64,000 bases of DNA from CAVOKN01 sp963696505 (GTDB lineage: Bacteria; Pseudomonadota; Gammaproteobacteria; Burkholderiales; Rhodocyclaceae), in contig CAVOKN010000024.1 of NCBI GenBank assembly GCA_963696505.1, positions 1 through 64,000 on the forward strand, in the 5' to 3' direction. Both the position numbers and the translations under genes were made by a program. Below, one piece after another: positions 46,500 to 57,500 of this stretch (positions within the stretch are counted from its first letter, which is position 1; the number at the start of each line of letters is the position of its first letter). The notes below the pieces were generated by a model. That model was not told the DNA's origin. It did not search any database and worked only from the letters and a program-made list of their open reading frames with translations.

Positions 46500-47696
46500 A
46501 TGGCCGAAATTGACGAACGTTTGTCCCAGATCAAGCGCGGCTGCGAGGAAGTCCTGATCGAGTCAGAGCTTGCCGAGCGCCTCAAGACCGGTCGTCCGCT
46601 GCGGGTCAAGGCCGGATTCGATCCCACGGCGCCCGACCTGCACTTGGGCCACACCGTCCTCATCAACAAGTTGCGGCATTTCCAGGATCTTGGCCACCAT
46701 GTGATGTTCCTCATCGGGGACTTCACCGGGATGATCGGCGATCCTTCGGGCAAAAACGCGACCCGGCCGCCGCTCACCCGCGAGCAGATCGAGCAGAACG
46801 CCCGCACCTATCAGGAGCAGGTGTTCAAGATCCTCGACCCGCTGCGCACCGAGATCCTGTTCAATTCCGCGTGGATGGCGCCGCTGGGCGCGGCCGGCAT
46901 GATCAAGCTGGCGGCGCTGCACACTGTCGCCCGCATGCTGGAGCGTGACGACTTCGCCAAGCGCTTCGCCAACAATCAGCCGATCGCCATCCACGAGTTC
47001 CTTTATCCGTTGTGCCAGGGCTACGACTCGGTGGCGATGCGCGCCGACGTGGAACTGGGCGGCACCGACCAGAAGTTCAACCTGCTGGTGGGCCGCGAGC
47101 TGCAGAAACACCATGGCCAGCCGCCCCAGGTCATCGTGATGATGCCGCTGCTGGAGGGGACCGACGGCGCCAACAAGATGTCGAAGTCGCTCGGCAATTA
47201 CATCGGCATCAACGAGGCGCCGCGGGAAATCTTCGGCAAGCTGATGTCGATCTCCGACGAACTGATGTGGCGCTATTACGAGCTGCTGTCCTTCCGGCCG
47301 GTGCCTGAGGTGGCGCGCCTCAAGGACGAGGTCGGCCAGGGGCGCAACCCCCGCGATGCGAAAGTCATGCTGGCGCAGGAGATCGTCGAGCGCTTCCACA
47401 GCCGCGCCGCGGCGGAGCATGCGCTCGCGGATTTTGAGGCACGCTTTCGCCAGAACGCGATCCCCGACGACATCGCCGAAGTGAACGTCCCGCTCGGCGG
47501 CGGTCTGGCGATTGCGCAGGTGCTCAAACAGGCCGGACTCACCGCCAGCACCTCGGAGGCGCTGCGCATGATCGACCAGGGCGGCGTGCGCATCGACGGC
47601 GAGCGCGTGAGCGATCGCGCGCTGGTGCTGAAGCAGCCCGCCACAGTCGTGCTTCAGGTCGGGAAACGCAAGTTTGCCCGCGTGACGCTGGCCTGA
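46500..47696 (+). CDS. tyrS: Tyrosyl-tRNA synthetase
   Basis: 398 residues. Class I signatures are present: the HIGH-like HLGHTVL and the KMSKS loop. The C-terminal S4 RNA-binding domain (ASTSEALRMIDQGGVRIDGE) is intact. It charges tRNA-Tyr. The GFDPTAPDLHLGH start is typical of the TyrZ-type branch. It is separated from the rRNA operon only by a hairpin and the rrn promoter. Confidence 0.98.
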   Translation: MAEIDERLSQIKRGCEEVLIESELAERLKTGRPLRVKAGFDPTAPDLHLGHTVLINKLRHFQDLGHHVMFLIGDFTGMIGDPSGKNATRPPLTREQIEQNARTYQEQVFKILDPLRTEILFNSAWMAPLGAAGMIKLAALHTVARMLERDDFAKRFANNQPIAIHEFLYPLCQGYDSVAMRADVELGGTDQKFNLLVGRELQKHHGQPPQVIVMMPLLEGTDGANKMSKSLGNYIGINEAPREIFGKLMSISDELMWRYYELLSFRPVPEVARLKDEVGQGRNPRDAKVMLAQEIVERFHSRAAAEHALADFEARFRQNAIPDDIAEVNVPLGGGLAIAQVLKQAGLTASTSEALRMIDQGGVRIDGERVSDRALVLKQPATVVLQVGKRKFARVTLA

Positions 47697-47707
47697 GATC
47701 CTGCTCG

Positions 47708-47731
47708 CCGCCGCGTGCAGTCACGCGGCGG
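47708..47731. other. Perfect 10-bp hairpin between tyrS and rrn promoter
   Basis: CCGCCGCGTG, loop CAGT, CACGCGGCGG. It is followed by TAAAAATTC on the + strand rather than a T-run, so it is not a standard + strand terminator, though it may still insulate tyrS from the rRNA promoter. Confidence 0.6.
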
Positions 47732-47750
47732 TAAAAATTCTGAAAAGTCG

Positions 47751-47778
47751 TTGACCAGAACCTTCGGGTCGGTATAAT
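47751..47778 (+). promoter_or_regulatory. rRNA operon promoter
   Basis: TTGACC at 47751-47756, 16 bases, TATAAT at 47773-47778. An A-rich stretch (GTAAAAATTCTGAAAAG) just upstream could be an UP element. A GC-rich discriminator follows, as is usual for rrn promoters. Confidence 0.8.
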
Positions 47779-47805
47779 GCGCGGCTCTTCTCGCTACGGC
47801 GGGAC

Positions 47806-47817
47806 GTTCTTTAACAA
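47806..47817 (+). promoter_or_regulatory. BoxA antitermination site in rrn leader
   Basis: GTTCTTTAACAA, close to the boxA consensus TGCTCTTTAACA, lies in the 16S leader downstream of the promoter. Confidence 0.7.
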
Positions 47818-47826
47818 ACCAAACAG

Positions 47827-47845
47827 CCGATAGGTGTGGGTGCTG
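47827..47845 (+). other. 16S rRNA processing stem, left arm
   Basis: CCGATAGGTGTGGGTGCTG is the reverse complement, with one bulge and one mismatch, of 49653-49672 downstream of 16S. The two arms would form the RNase III processing stem that releases 16S precursor. Confidence 0.7.
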
Positions 47846-48062
47846 GGTTGAGGCGGTGGGGTGATAGCGAGCGGGGGCAGGCGAATCGGGTCTGTGGCCG
47901 TGCCGGGGAGCGAGCCGCGAGGCGAGCGCGCTGGCGATTCTTAAGGATTGCGTTGTCGTCCCGAAGCAAAGAGATCGAGTGCTCACACGGAAGTAACAAG
48001 TTCTGGTCGTCCTTCGCAAGGGGGGCGGCTGGGGCGGGTAAAACCGTTGAGTTTGCAAGGAT

Positions 48063-49636
<1,574 letters not shown>

Positions 49637-49728
49637 GAGCGAAGCCAAAGCGCAGTACCCACAACCTATCGGTTGTTACTCGGGGAGCAGGATGGGGCAA
49701 CCCGGTTCTTGCGTCATTCCCCGAAAGC

Positions 49729-49805
49729 GGGTCTGTAGCTCAGCTGGTTAGAGCACCGTCTTGATAAGGCGGGGGTCGATGGTTCGAACCCATCCAGACC
49801 CACCA
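49729..49805 (+). tRNA. tRNA-Ile (GAT)
   Basis: 77 bases including encoded CCA. Acceptor stem GGGTCTG/CAGACCC, anticodon loop CTTGATAA with GAT, T loop GGTTCGAACC. Confidence 0.97.
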
Positions 49806-49815
49806 AGCACATATC

Positions 49816-49891
49816 GGGGGTGTAGCTCAGTTGGGAGAGCGCCTGCTTTGCAAGCAGGAGGTCATCGGTTCGATCCCGTTCACCTCCACCA
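49816..49891 (+). tRNA. tRNA-Ala (TGC)
   Basis: 76 bases with encoded CCA. Acceptor stem GGGGGTG/CACCTCC (one G-U pair), anticodon TGC in CTTTGCAAG, T arm GGTTCGATCC. Confidence 0.97.
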
Positions 49892-49903
49892 ATTCGGTGA
49901 GGC

Positions 49904-49973
49904 GTAAGGAGTAAGAAGTCAGGGGTGAAAAGCGCAAGGCTTTGCACCGGACTTGCTACTCCTCACCCCTTAC
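49904..49973. repeat. Inverted pair of 7-bp-period repeats in tRNA-23S spacer
   Basis: Left: GTAAGGA, GTAAGAA, GTCAGGG, GTGAAAA (49904-49931). Right: TTGCTAC, TCCTCAC, CCCTTAC (49953-49973). The two sides are roughly reverse complementary, so the spacer RNA can fold into a hairpin. The 7-base period is like that in the helix-45 insert stem of the 23S gene. Confidence 0.65.
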
Positions 49974-49990
49974 TGGGGTTGATAGGCTGT

Positions 49991-50003
49991 TGATCTTTAA
50001 CAA
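49991..50003 (+). promoter_or_regulatory. Second boxA-like site before 23S
   Basis: TGATCTTTAACAA, the usual boxA of the 16S-23S spacer, lies upstream of 23S. Confidence 0.7.
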
Positions 50004-50140
50004 TTCGGAAGAAGTGAAATGCATCGATTCGATGAGGGATCGATGCATGGGTAGTGATTGCATGCAGCGCTGGCCGCAAGGTTGGCGCTGGCACAAGCGT
50101 TGAGAAGCCTGGAGCGAAGCGAGTTGCGGCGAAAGCGCGC

Positions 50141-50164
50141 GATGCGCAACGTTATAGGATCAAG
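50141..50164 (+). other. 23S rRNA processing stem, left arm
   Basis: A 24-base segment pairs with 53615-53638 at 23 of 24 positions (single C/G difference). The arms flank 23S and would form the RNase III stem. Confidence 0.85.
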
Positions 50165-50694
50165 CGAATAAGTGCATGTGGTGGATGCCTTGGCGATCAC
50201 AGGCGAAGAAGGACGTGGCAGCCTGCGAAAAGCTGCGGGGAGCTGGCAAACAAGCTTTGATCCGCAGATATCCGAATGGGGAAACCCGGCCCGCAAGGGT
50301 CATCCCACCCTGAATCCATAGGGGTGAGGAAGCGAACCTGGTGAACTGAAACATCTAAGTAGCCAGAGGAACAGACATCAACCGAGATTCCCAAAGTAGT
50401 GGCGAGCGAAATGGGACCAGCCTTCACGATTTAGCATGTCGGTTAGCAGAATGCTCTGGAAAGGGCGGCCGTAGTGGGTGATAGCCCCGTATGCGAAAAC
50501 CGGTGTGTGGAACTGAGCGTGAGACAAGTAGGGCGGGGCACGTGAAACCCTGTCTGAACATGGGGGGACCATCCTCCAAGGCTAAATACTCGTGATCGAC
50601 CGATAGTGAACCAGTACCGTGAGGGAAAGGCGAAAAGAACCCCGGGAGGGGAGTGAAATAGATCCTGAAACCGCATGCATACAAACAGTGGGAG

Positions 50695-50857
50695 CCCCTG
50701 CTTCAAGCACCTTTGGGTTCTTTGTTGCCCGCGTCGAAGGCGCGACGCAACGAAAGACGTTAGAGGGGAGTGAAGTGGTGACGGTTGGTTTGAACACGTA
50801 GTGTTCAAGGCAACGGTCAGTCCTGCGAAAACACCCGCAGGGTGTTTGAAGCAGGGG
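50695..50857 (+). other. Helix-25 intervening sequence in 23S
   Basis: Usual 23S genes have a 10-20 base hairpin between ACAAACAGTGGGAGC and GTGACTGCGTACC. Here the same flanks enclose about 163 bases. The outer stem (50695-50712 with 50840-50857) pairs at 16 of 18 positions. Inside are perfect small hairpins TTGAACAC/GTGTTCAA and AAACACCC/GGGTGTTT. It codes for no evident protein. Confidence 0.85.
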
Positions 50858-51277
50858 TGACTGCGTACCTTTTGTATAATGGGTCAGCGACTTACGTTCA
50901 GTAGCGAGCTTAACCGCATAGGGTAGGCGTAGCGAAAGCGAGTCTGAATAGGGCGATTCAGTTGCTGGGCGTAGACCCGAAACCGGATGATCTACCCATG
51001 GCCAGGATGAAGGTTGGGTAACACCAGCTGGAGGTCCGAACCCACTAGTGTTGAAAAACTAGGGGATGAGCTGTGGGTAGGGGTGAAAGGCTAAACAAAT
51101 CCGGAAATAGCTGGTTCTCTCCGAAAACTATTTAGGTAGTGCCTCCTGTAGTACTCCCGGGGGTAGAGCACTGTTATGGCTAGGGGGTCATTGCGACTTA
51201 CCAAACCATTGCAAACTCCGAATACCGGGAAGTAGCGCAGGGGAGACAGACAGCGGGTGCTAACGTCCGTTGTCGAG

Positions 51278-51310
<33 letters not shown>

Positions 51311-51347
51311 AAATGACGTGCTAAGTGGCAAACGAAGTGGGAAGGCC

Positions 51348-51412
<65 letters not shown>

Positions 51413-51468
51413 GAGTCGTCCTGCGCGGAAGATGTAACGGGGCTAAGCACGTAACCGAAGCTGCGGAT

Positions 51469-51912
51469 TCAGGGATCAGATGTCAGGGATCAGGAATCAG
51501 AATGGCGAGCAAGTTTGAAGACTTGGGCGTGTTCCGCAGGGCCTACAAGGTCTCGCTGGAACTGCACAAGGCGACGCTGGCAATGCCCGGTATCGAGCAG
51601 TTTGCGCTTGCCGATCAGATACGGCGCGCGAGCAAGTCGATCTGTGCAAACCTGGCGGAGGGCTTTGGCAAGCAAAGCCAGTCCAAGGCCGAATTCAAGC
51701 GATACATTCTGATGGCCATCGGATCGTCGGACGAAATGCGCGTCTGGCTCCGATACTGCCTTGATCTGAACTACATCACGTTGGAGCAATGGACAGCATG
51801 GCGAGACGAGTACCAACAGATCTCGAAGATGCTGCACGGGTTGATCAAACCGCCAAACCCGCGAGGGGGCGAAGGTTTTATCGGATCCCTGATTCCTGAC
51901 CTCTGATCCCTG
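51469..51912 (+). other. Helix-45 intervening sequence in 23S, with S23-type ORF
   Basis: The insert replaces the small hairpin between CCGAAGCTGCGG and GGTAGGAGAGCGTTC. Its stem is made of heptad-like repeats: left TCAGGGA, TCAGATG, TCAGGGA, TCAGGAA, TCAG (51469-51500); right 51884-51912, nearly its reverse complement (about three mismatches). Between them lies one ORF. Confidence 0.9.
51502..51906 (+). CDS. 23S rRNA intervening-sequence (S23/IVP four-helix bundle) protein
   Basis: 134 residues inside the helix-45 insert. FEDLGVFRRAYKVSLELHKATL, QIRRASKSICANLAEGFGKQS, KAEFKRYILMAIGSSDEMRVWL and the later helices fit the four-helix-bundle family encoded in 23S insertions and elsewhere. The function is unknown; members form pentamers. 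It lies on the same strand as the rRNA and would be translated only if a transcript escapes processing. There is no good Shine-Dalgarno sequence, since the repeat CAGGAATCAGA lies in its place. Confidence 0.9.
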   Translation: MASKFEDLGVFRRAYKVSLELHKATLAMPGIEQFALADQIRRASKSICANLAEGFGKQSQSKAEFKRYILMAIGSSDEMRVWLRYCLDLNYITLEQWTAWRDEYQQISKMLHGLIKPPNPRGGEGFIGSLIPDL

Positions 51913-52078
51913 GATGGTAGGAGAGCGTTCCGTAGGCCTGCGAAGGTGTCTCGTAAGGGATGCTGGAGGTATCGGAAGTGCGAATGCTGACATGAGTAGC
52001 GATAAAGCGGGTGAAAGGCCCGCTCGCCGAAAGCCCAAGGTTTCCTGCGCAACGTTCATCGGCGCAGGGTGAGTCGGC

Positions 52079-52111
<33 letters not shown>

Positions 52112-52544
52112 GAAACAGGTCAATATTCCTGTACCGGTCCATGATGCGATGGGGGGACGGAGAAGGTTAGGCCAGCCAGGTGTTGGACGTCCTGGTTTAA
52201 GCGTGTAGGCGTGGCCCTTAGGCAAATCCGGGGGTCTTAGCCGAGGCGTGATGACGAGGTCTCTTTGAGACCGAAGTGGTTGATACCCTGCTTCCAGGAA
52301 AAGCCTCTAAGCTTCAGTCATGGACTGACCGTACCGCAAACCGACACAGGTGGGCAGGATGAAAATTCTAAGGCGCTTGAGAGAACTCAGGAGAAGGAAC
52401 TCGGCAAATTGACACCGTAACTTCGGGATAAGGTGTGCCCCGCTAGGTTGTAGGCGTACAGCCGAAGGCCGATGGGGCCGCAGAGAATCGGTGGCTGCGA
52501 CTGTTTAATAAAAACACAGCACTCTGCAAACGCGATGAGCGGAC

Positions 52545-52579
<35 letters not shown>

Positions 52580-52603
52580 TAAGTGATGGGGTGCAAGCTC
52601 TTG

Positions 52604-52697
<94 letters not shown>

Positions 52698-52957
52698 CGA
52701 TGGCCACACTGTCTCCTCCTGAGACTCAGCGAAGTTGAAATGTTTGTGAAGATGCAATCTCCCCGCGGCAAGACGGAAAGACCCCATGCACCTTTACTGT
52801 AGCTTTGCATTGGACTGTGACGGGACTTGTGTAGGATAGGTGGGAGGCTGTGAAGCGGGGGCGCTAGCTCTCGCGGAGCCAACGTTGAAATACCACCCTG
52901 GTGTCGTTGCGGTTCTAACCTAGGGCCCTGAACCGGGCTCGGGGACCGTGCATGGTA

Positions 52958-53002
<45 letters not shown>

Positions 53003-53206
53003 TTCGAAGGTACGCTAGCTACGGTCGGACATCGTAGTGATCGTGCAATGGCACAAGCGTGCTTGACTGCGAGACTGACAAGTCGAGCAGGTGCGAAAGC
53101 AGGACATAGTGATCCGGTGGTTCTGTATGGAAAGGCCATCGCTCAACGGACAAAAGGTACGCTGGGGATAACAGGCTGATTCCTCCCAAGAGTTCATATC
53201 GACGGG

Positions 53207-53249
<43 letters not shown>

Positions 53250-53254
53250 TAGCC

Positions 53255-53287
<33 letters not shown>

Positions 53288-53747
53288 TGGTACGTGAGCT
53301 GGGTTTAAAACGTCGTGAGACAGTTTGGTCCCTATCTGCCGTGGGCGCTGGATATTTGAGGGGACCTGCTCCTAGTACGAGAGGACCGGAGTGGACGTGC
53401 CGCTGGTGTACCGGTTATGACGCCAGTCGTATCGCCGGGTAGCTAAGCACGGAAGAGATAACCGCTGAAAGCATCTAAGCGGGAAACTCGCCTCAAGATG
53501 AGATATCCCGGGGACTCGATCCCCCTGAAGGGTCGTCCGAGACCAGGACGTTGATAGGCCGGGTGTGGAAGCGCAGTAATGCGTTAAGCTAACCGGTACT
53601 AATTGCCCGTGCGGCTTGATCCTATAACCTTGCGCATCACAACCGCTTGTGCCACCGCGCACCACCCAATCACCACCCCCAACACTTCTTCCAATCGCGT
53701 CAGCTCCCGAGCCCCCCGCGCTCCCGACCCCTGACACCCCGCTTAAC

Positions 53748-53863
53748 GTCTGACGACCATAGCGCTGTGGAACCACCCCTTCCCTTCCCGAACAGGACCG
53801 TGAAACGCAGCCGCGCCAATGATAGTGCCCACCTCGGGTGCGAAAGTAGGTCATCGTCAGACT
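53748..53863 (+). rRNA. rrf: 5S ribosomal RNA
   Basis: About 116 bases. The terminal stem GTCTGACGA/TCGTCAGAC, the CCGAAC loop region and CGAAAGTAGG tail are standard 5S. It lies 125 bases after 23S. Confidence 0.95.
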
Positions 53864-53880
53864 AACTACACCCCCACCAC

Positions 53881-53915
53881 AAAGCCCGCTACGCCTCACC
53901 GCTTAGCGGGCTTTT
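53881..53915 (+). terminator. Terminator of rRNA operon
   Basis: AAAGCCCGCTA, short loop, AGCGGGCTTTT followed by GGCTTT. It lies 18 bases after 5S. Confidence 0.9.
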
Positions 53916-53993
53916 GGCTTTCTCGGGACTGGGGTGCCGCCTTCCAGGAACTGACTTTCCTTCAACTCCCGGTTCGGACCCCGCCCGGTACGA

Positions 53994-54042
53994 CGCACCG
54001 TGACGATGCAGACCTGCGGTGCGGACGCACCCGAGCGGTGCG
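53994..54042. promoter_or_regulatory. Two NtrC-like enhancer sites upstream of amtB
   Basis: Site 1, CGCACC-GTGAC-GATGCA (53994-54010), and site 2, CGCACC-CGAGC-GGTGCG (54026-54042), resemble the NtrC consensus TGCACC-N5-GGTGCA. Their centres are 32 bases apart (about three helical turns), a spacing typical of cooperative NtrC sites. Confidence 0.6.
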
Positions 54043-54106
54043 CCGCGATTCGCCGCTAGACCCAGGCGATAGCGCCAAGTGCATGATAATACGAACTTGA
54101 CGCGCG

Positions 54107-54123
54107 TTGGAACGTGAGTTGCA
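54107..54123 (+). promoter_or_regulatory. Sigma-54 promoter of amtB
   Basis: TTGGAACGTGAGTTGCA matches TTGGCACG-N4-TTGCA with one change, keeping GG at -24 and GC at -12 with the correct spacing. It is 33 bases before the amtB ATG. Confidence 0.75.
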
Positions 54124-54155
54124 TAGCGCCCCCGATTCGTGCATAGGGAGCCGCC

Positions 54156-55358
54156 ATGGAACAACTCAAATCATCTGCCGACGTCCTGTTCATTCTGCTG
54201 GGGGCCATCATGGTGCTGGCCATGCATTCCGGCTTCGCGTTCCTCGAACTGGGCACGGTGCGCAAGAAGAATCAGGTCAACGCCCTGGTGAAGATCCTCA
54301 CCGATTTCGCCATGTCGACTGTGGCGTACTTTTTCATCGGCTATGGCATCGCCTACGGCTTCCACTTCATGGTGGGGGCCGAGCAACTGGCTCAGAAGAG
54401 TGGCTTCGAGCTGGTCAAATTTTTCTTCCTGCTGACCTTCGCGGCGGCGATTCCGGCCATCGTGTCCGGCGGCATCGCGGAGAGGGCACGATTTGGGCCC
54501 CAGCTTGCAGCCACCGTCGTCCTGGTCGGTTTCGTCTATCCCTTCTTCGAAGGTATCGCCTGGAACGACAAGCTTGGTCTCCAGCCTTGGCTGGAAGCGA
54601 GCTTCGGCGCCAAGTTCCACGACTTCGCCGGCTCCGTTGTGGTGCATGCGGTGGGTGGCTGGATCGGGCTGATGGCCGTGGTGCTCCTCGGTGCGCGGCG
54701 CGGGCGCTACACCAAGGACGGGCAGGTCTCCGCCCATCCGCCGTCGAGCATTCCCTTCCTGGCGCTGGGCGCCTGGGTGCTGACCGTGGGGTGGTTCGGC
54801 TTCAACGTGATGTCCGCGCAGACGCTGGACAAGGTGAGCGGGCTGGTGGCGATGAACTCGCTGATGGCGATGGTCGGCGGCACCCTTGCGGCGCTGGCAG
54901 CGGGCCGCAACGACCCGGGCTTCGTGCATAACGGGCCACTGGCGGGCCTGGTGGCGGTGTGCGCCGGTTCCGATCTGATGCATCCCGTCGGTGCGCTCGC
55001 CACCGGCGCCGTGGCTGGCGGGCTATTCGTGCTGATGTTCACCATCACCCAGAACCGCTGGAAGATCGACGACGTGCTCGGCGTGTGGCCGTTGCATGGG
55101 CTGTGCGGTGCCTGGGGCGGCATCGCAGCCGGCATCTTCGGGGCAAAGGCTCTCGGTGGCATGGGCGGAGTCAGCCTCGCCTCGCAGCTCATCGGTACCG
55201 GCCTGGGGATAGCAATTGCCATGGCCGGCGGCCTGATCACTTACGGCGCGCTGAAATTCACCGTTGGCTTGCGTCTCGACGCGGAAGAGGAATTCAACGG
55301 GGCCGACTTGTCCATTCATAGGATCAGCGCCTCGCCGGAACGGGAGACACTGTGGTGA
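54156..55358 (+). CDS. amtB: Ammonium transporter AmtB
   Basis: 400 residues with about eleven hydrophobic helices. FAFLELGTVRKKNQVN, VVVHAVGGWIGLMAV, GWFGFNVMSA and HGLCGAWGGIAAGIFG are Amt/MEP/Rh signatures, including the pore His residues (VHAVGG and LHGLCG). It imports ammonium. AGGGAG precedes the ATG. The sigma-54 and NtrC-like sites upstream fit nitrogen-limited expression. No glnK lies next to it. An unusually long C-terminal tail is absent. Confidence 0.96.
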   Translation: MEQLKSSADVLFILLGAIMVLAMHSGFAFLELGTVRKKNQVNALVKILTDFAMSTVAYFFIGYGIAYGFHFMVGAEQLAQKSGFELVKFFFLLTFAAAIPAIVSGGIAERARFGPQLAATVVLVGFVYPFFEGIAWNDKLGLQPWLEASFGAKFHDFAGSVVVHAVGGWIGLMAVVLLGARRGRYTKDGQVSAHPPSSIPFLALGAWVLTVGWFGFNVMSAQTLDKVSGLVAMNSLMAMVGGTLAALAAGRNDPGFVHNGPLAGLVAVCAGSDLMHPVGALATGAVAGGLFVLMFTITQNRWKIDDVLGVWPLHGLCGAWGGIAAGIFGAKALGGMGGVSLASQLIGTGLGIAIAMAGGLITYGALKFTVGLRLDAEEEFNGADLSIHRISASPERETLW

Positions 55359-55402
55359 GGGCGGCCGGGGCCCGCGCTCGGAAAACGACAACGATGTCCT
55401 GA

Positions 55403-57488
55403 TCAGTGCCCAGCTGGGCGGCGCAGAACTTCGACCATTTCCATCACCGAAAGAGCGTTGCCTGAGTCGCCCAGCCAGTCGGGTCGCGGCAGGCCCGCCA
55501 GTGCCATGAAGTGTCCGCCAGGCATCGCGATGCGGAAGACGCGTTGCAGCCACTGCTCGATCTCCTCCATGCGTTGTCGTCGTGCATCGGGCAGTTGCGC
55601 GCGCCGCAGGTGGCGAAGGAGGCTGTCCAGGAGATCGAGGGAGTCGGCAAAGAACGGCAGACCCCGGGTTCACAGCGTTTCGATGGCGCTCGCCATCTCT
55701 GCGACCGGGTCGCTTACACCGAAAGGCTGCTGCTCGCCGCGTGTCAGCGCATGGCGGAGGGCCTCGGCCCACAGGACCGCTCCGTCGGGAAGCCAGGGGA
55801 AGCCATGCATCAGGTTCCGCGGCCAGTCCTGCGCACTTGCGATCGCACCGGCACGGGCCAGGAGCAGCATGCCGGCGGTGGCGGCGGCCTGGCCGTTGAT
55901 CTTGTCCCGCGCCGCATCCTTGAGCCGCGCCAGATCGGCGATTTCGGCGGCCTTCTTCAAGCTGCCCAGGTCCGCCTCGCGCGTGAGGCTCCACAGGTAC
56001 TCGTAGTGCGGGTTCCAGTCGCAGGGACCGAGCCGCGCTTCGACCTTCTGGATCTTCGGCTGCAAGTTGGGGTCGGACCGCGCAATGCTGAGGCTGAGGC
56101 GCACCGGAACGAAGCCGTAGTCGTCCGTCGGCAGCGCAAGGGCCAGCCGCTCGCGCTGGACGTTCGCGACGTCCTCGAGTACGAGCAGCACGCCGGCGCG
56201 ATGGGCATCGAGGGCGAGGTCAACCTGCACGATGGTGCTGTCAGCATTCCGTTCGACGGCGTGCACGCTTGCTCCGTCCGGCAGCGGACTACCGTCGGCC
56301 AGGGAGTACAGCGCCACGCCTCCGCCGAGCCATATCTGAGAGGCATACTCGTGGCCGAAACGCCGCACGGCTTCGCCGTGCGACGTTCTCAGTGCCGCCA
56401 GAGGAATCGGGTCGCGCACGGCTAGCGAGCCGTCGAAGCGGGAGGCGACGGCGATCTCGGCGTCCGCCAGGTTGAACCGCCGGCCGCGGTTTGAAGGATC
56501 GAGGCGTCGGCGCCGGGGCGGTACCGAATGACGGAGCGGCGGGCGCCGCCGGGATCTCGGTGACGACCAGTTCGTCGTCACCGTCGATCCGCGGACGCAC
56601 CGTCTGGTCCAGCGCCGTTCCCGCCGCGTCCCTGAGCAGCTTATTGACTCGCGGCTTCACGTAGTCCACCAGCTCCCGCAGTTCCACGCGACGATTGTTC
56701 GTGTCGGCGCTCCCGCTCAGCCCTTCGAGAACGGCTTGGCCGAAGAACGTGTAGGGACGGCCGGGGAGCTGATAGGCCACCGCGTTGGGGGATGTCGAGG
56801 ACAGGGTCGCGGCGGTGCGCGGCGGCAGCCCGCCCGGCGGATTGACCGGGAACGCCCCGCGGGCTGTAGCGCCCTTGGACGCGAGAGGGGAGAACTCGTT
56901 GCGACAGGCATCGATCAGGGCCAGGTGCTCGGCCGCCGGGCACTCCTCCATCCACTTCTGGAGGTCACGCGCGCTGATGCACTTTTCAAGCTGCGGATCG
57001 CCGAAGCTCGGATCCAGGTAGTCCGAAGGCAGGAGGAGCGCGTTCCAGTTCGACTGCACACCGTGACCGCTGAAGAAAAACAGGGTCCGGGTCTTGTCCG
57101 AGGCGGGCGCCTTCTTGGGCACATTTCCGGTCCAGAGATCGATTGCCTGCTGCAGCGTGGGGTAATCGGGTGGTGCGTAATGCTTGAGGCCCAATGCGTC
57201 GAGTTCGGCACGCTCCTGCGCGGTGGGCGACAGCAGCAGATGGCACCACACGAGCGGCAGATCTTCCCGCCCGAAACGGTCGCGCAGCCAGAGGAAGAGC
57301 GCGGCGGCGGTGCTGGCGGAGGAAACGAGCTGCTCCAGGCCGTGGGTTTCCGGAGCGGGCGCCGAGCCGCCGCCGAGGTGCGGGTAGGAACTCGCGCCGA
57401 CGATCAGCGCATAGACACCGGGCATGCCCGGCGCCCACTGCGGATCCCGCCACAAGCCGAGCTGGCTGCTTACGATCTCGATCGCCAT
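55403..57488 (-). pseudogene. Caspase-like (C14) protein with C-terminal region, frameshift and in-frame stop
   Basis: About 690 residues if repaired. The N-terminal domain is a caspase fold: GVYALIVGASSYPHLGG, LFFFSGHGVQSNWNALLLPS with His142, HLALIDACRNEFSPLA with Cys195, and a clear late RRVELRELVDYVKPRV. After a linker the frame must shift near 56480-56500 (from PTPRSFKPRPAVQ to RRFNLADAEIAVASRF). The C-terminal 330 residues then read as a second domain, interrupted by a TGA at 55670-55672 (AIETL-stop-TRGLPFFADSLDLLDSLL). The frame after it is open to 55403 and protein-like (QWLQRVFRIAMPGG). Either mutated or two separate errors. Confidence 0.75.
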
Positions 57489-57500
57489 GATTGCCTGCTA

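Noticed and set aside
47708..47731. Hairpin as tyrS terminator
   Set aside because: The stem is perfect, but no T-run follows on the + strand, so it is recorded as a hairpin without that claim.
50443..50808. ORFs on both strands inside 16S and 23S
   Set aside because: They lie in conserved rRNA sequence. Only the ORF at 51502-51906 is kept, because it sits in an insert and matches the S23 family.
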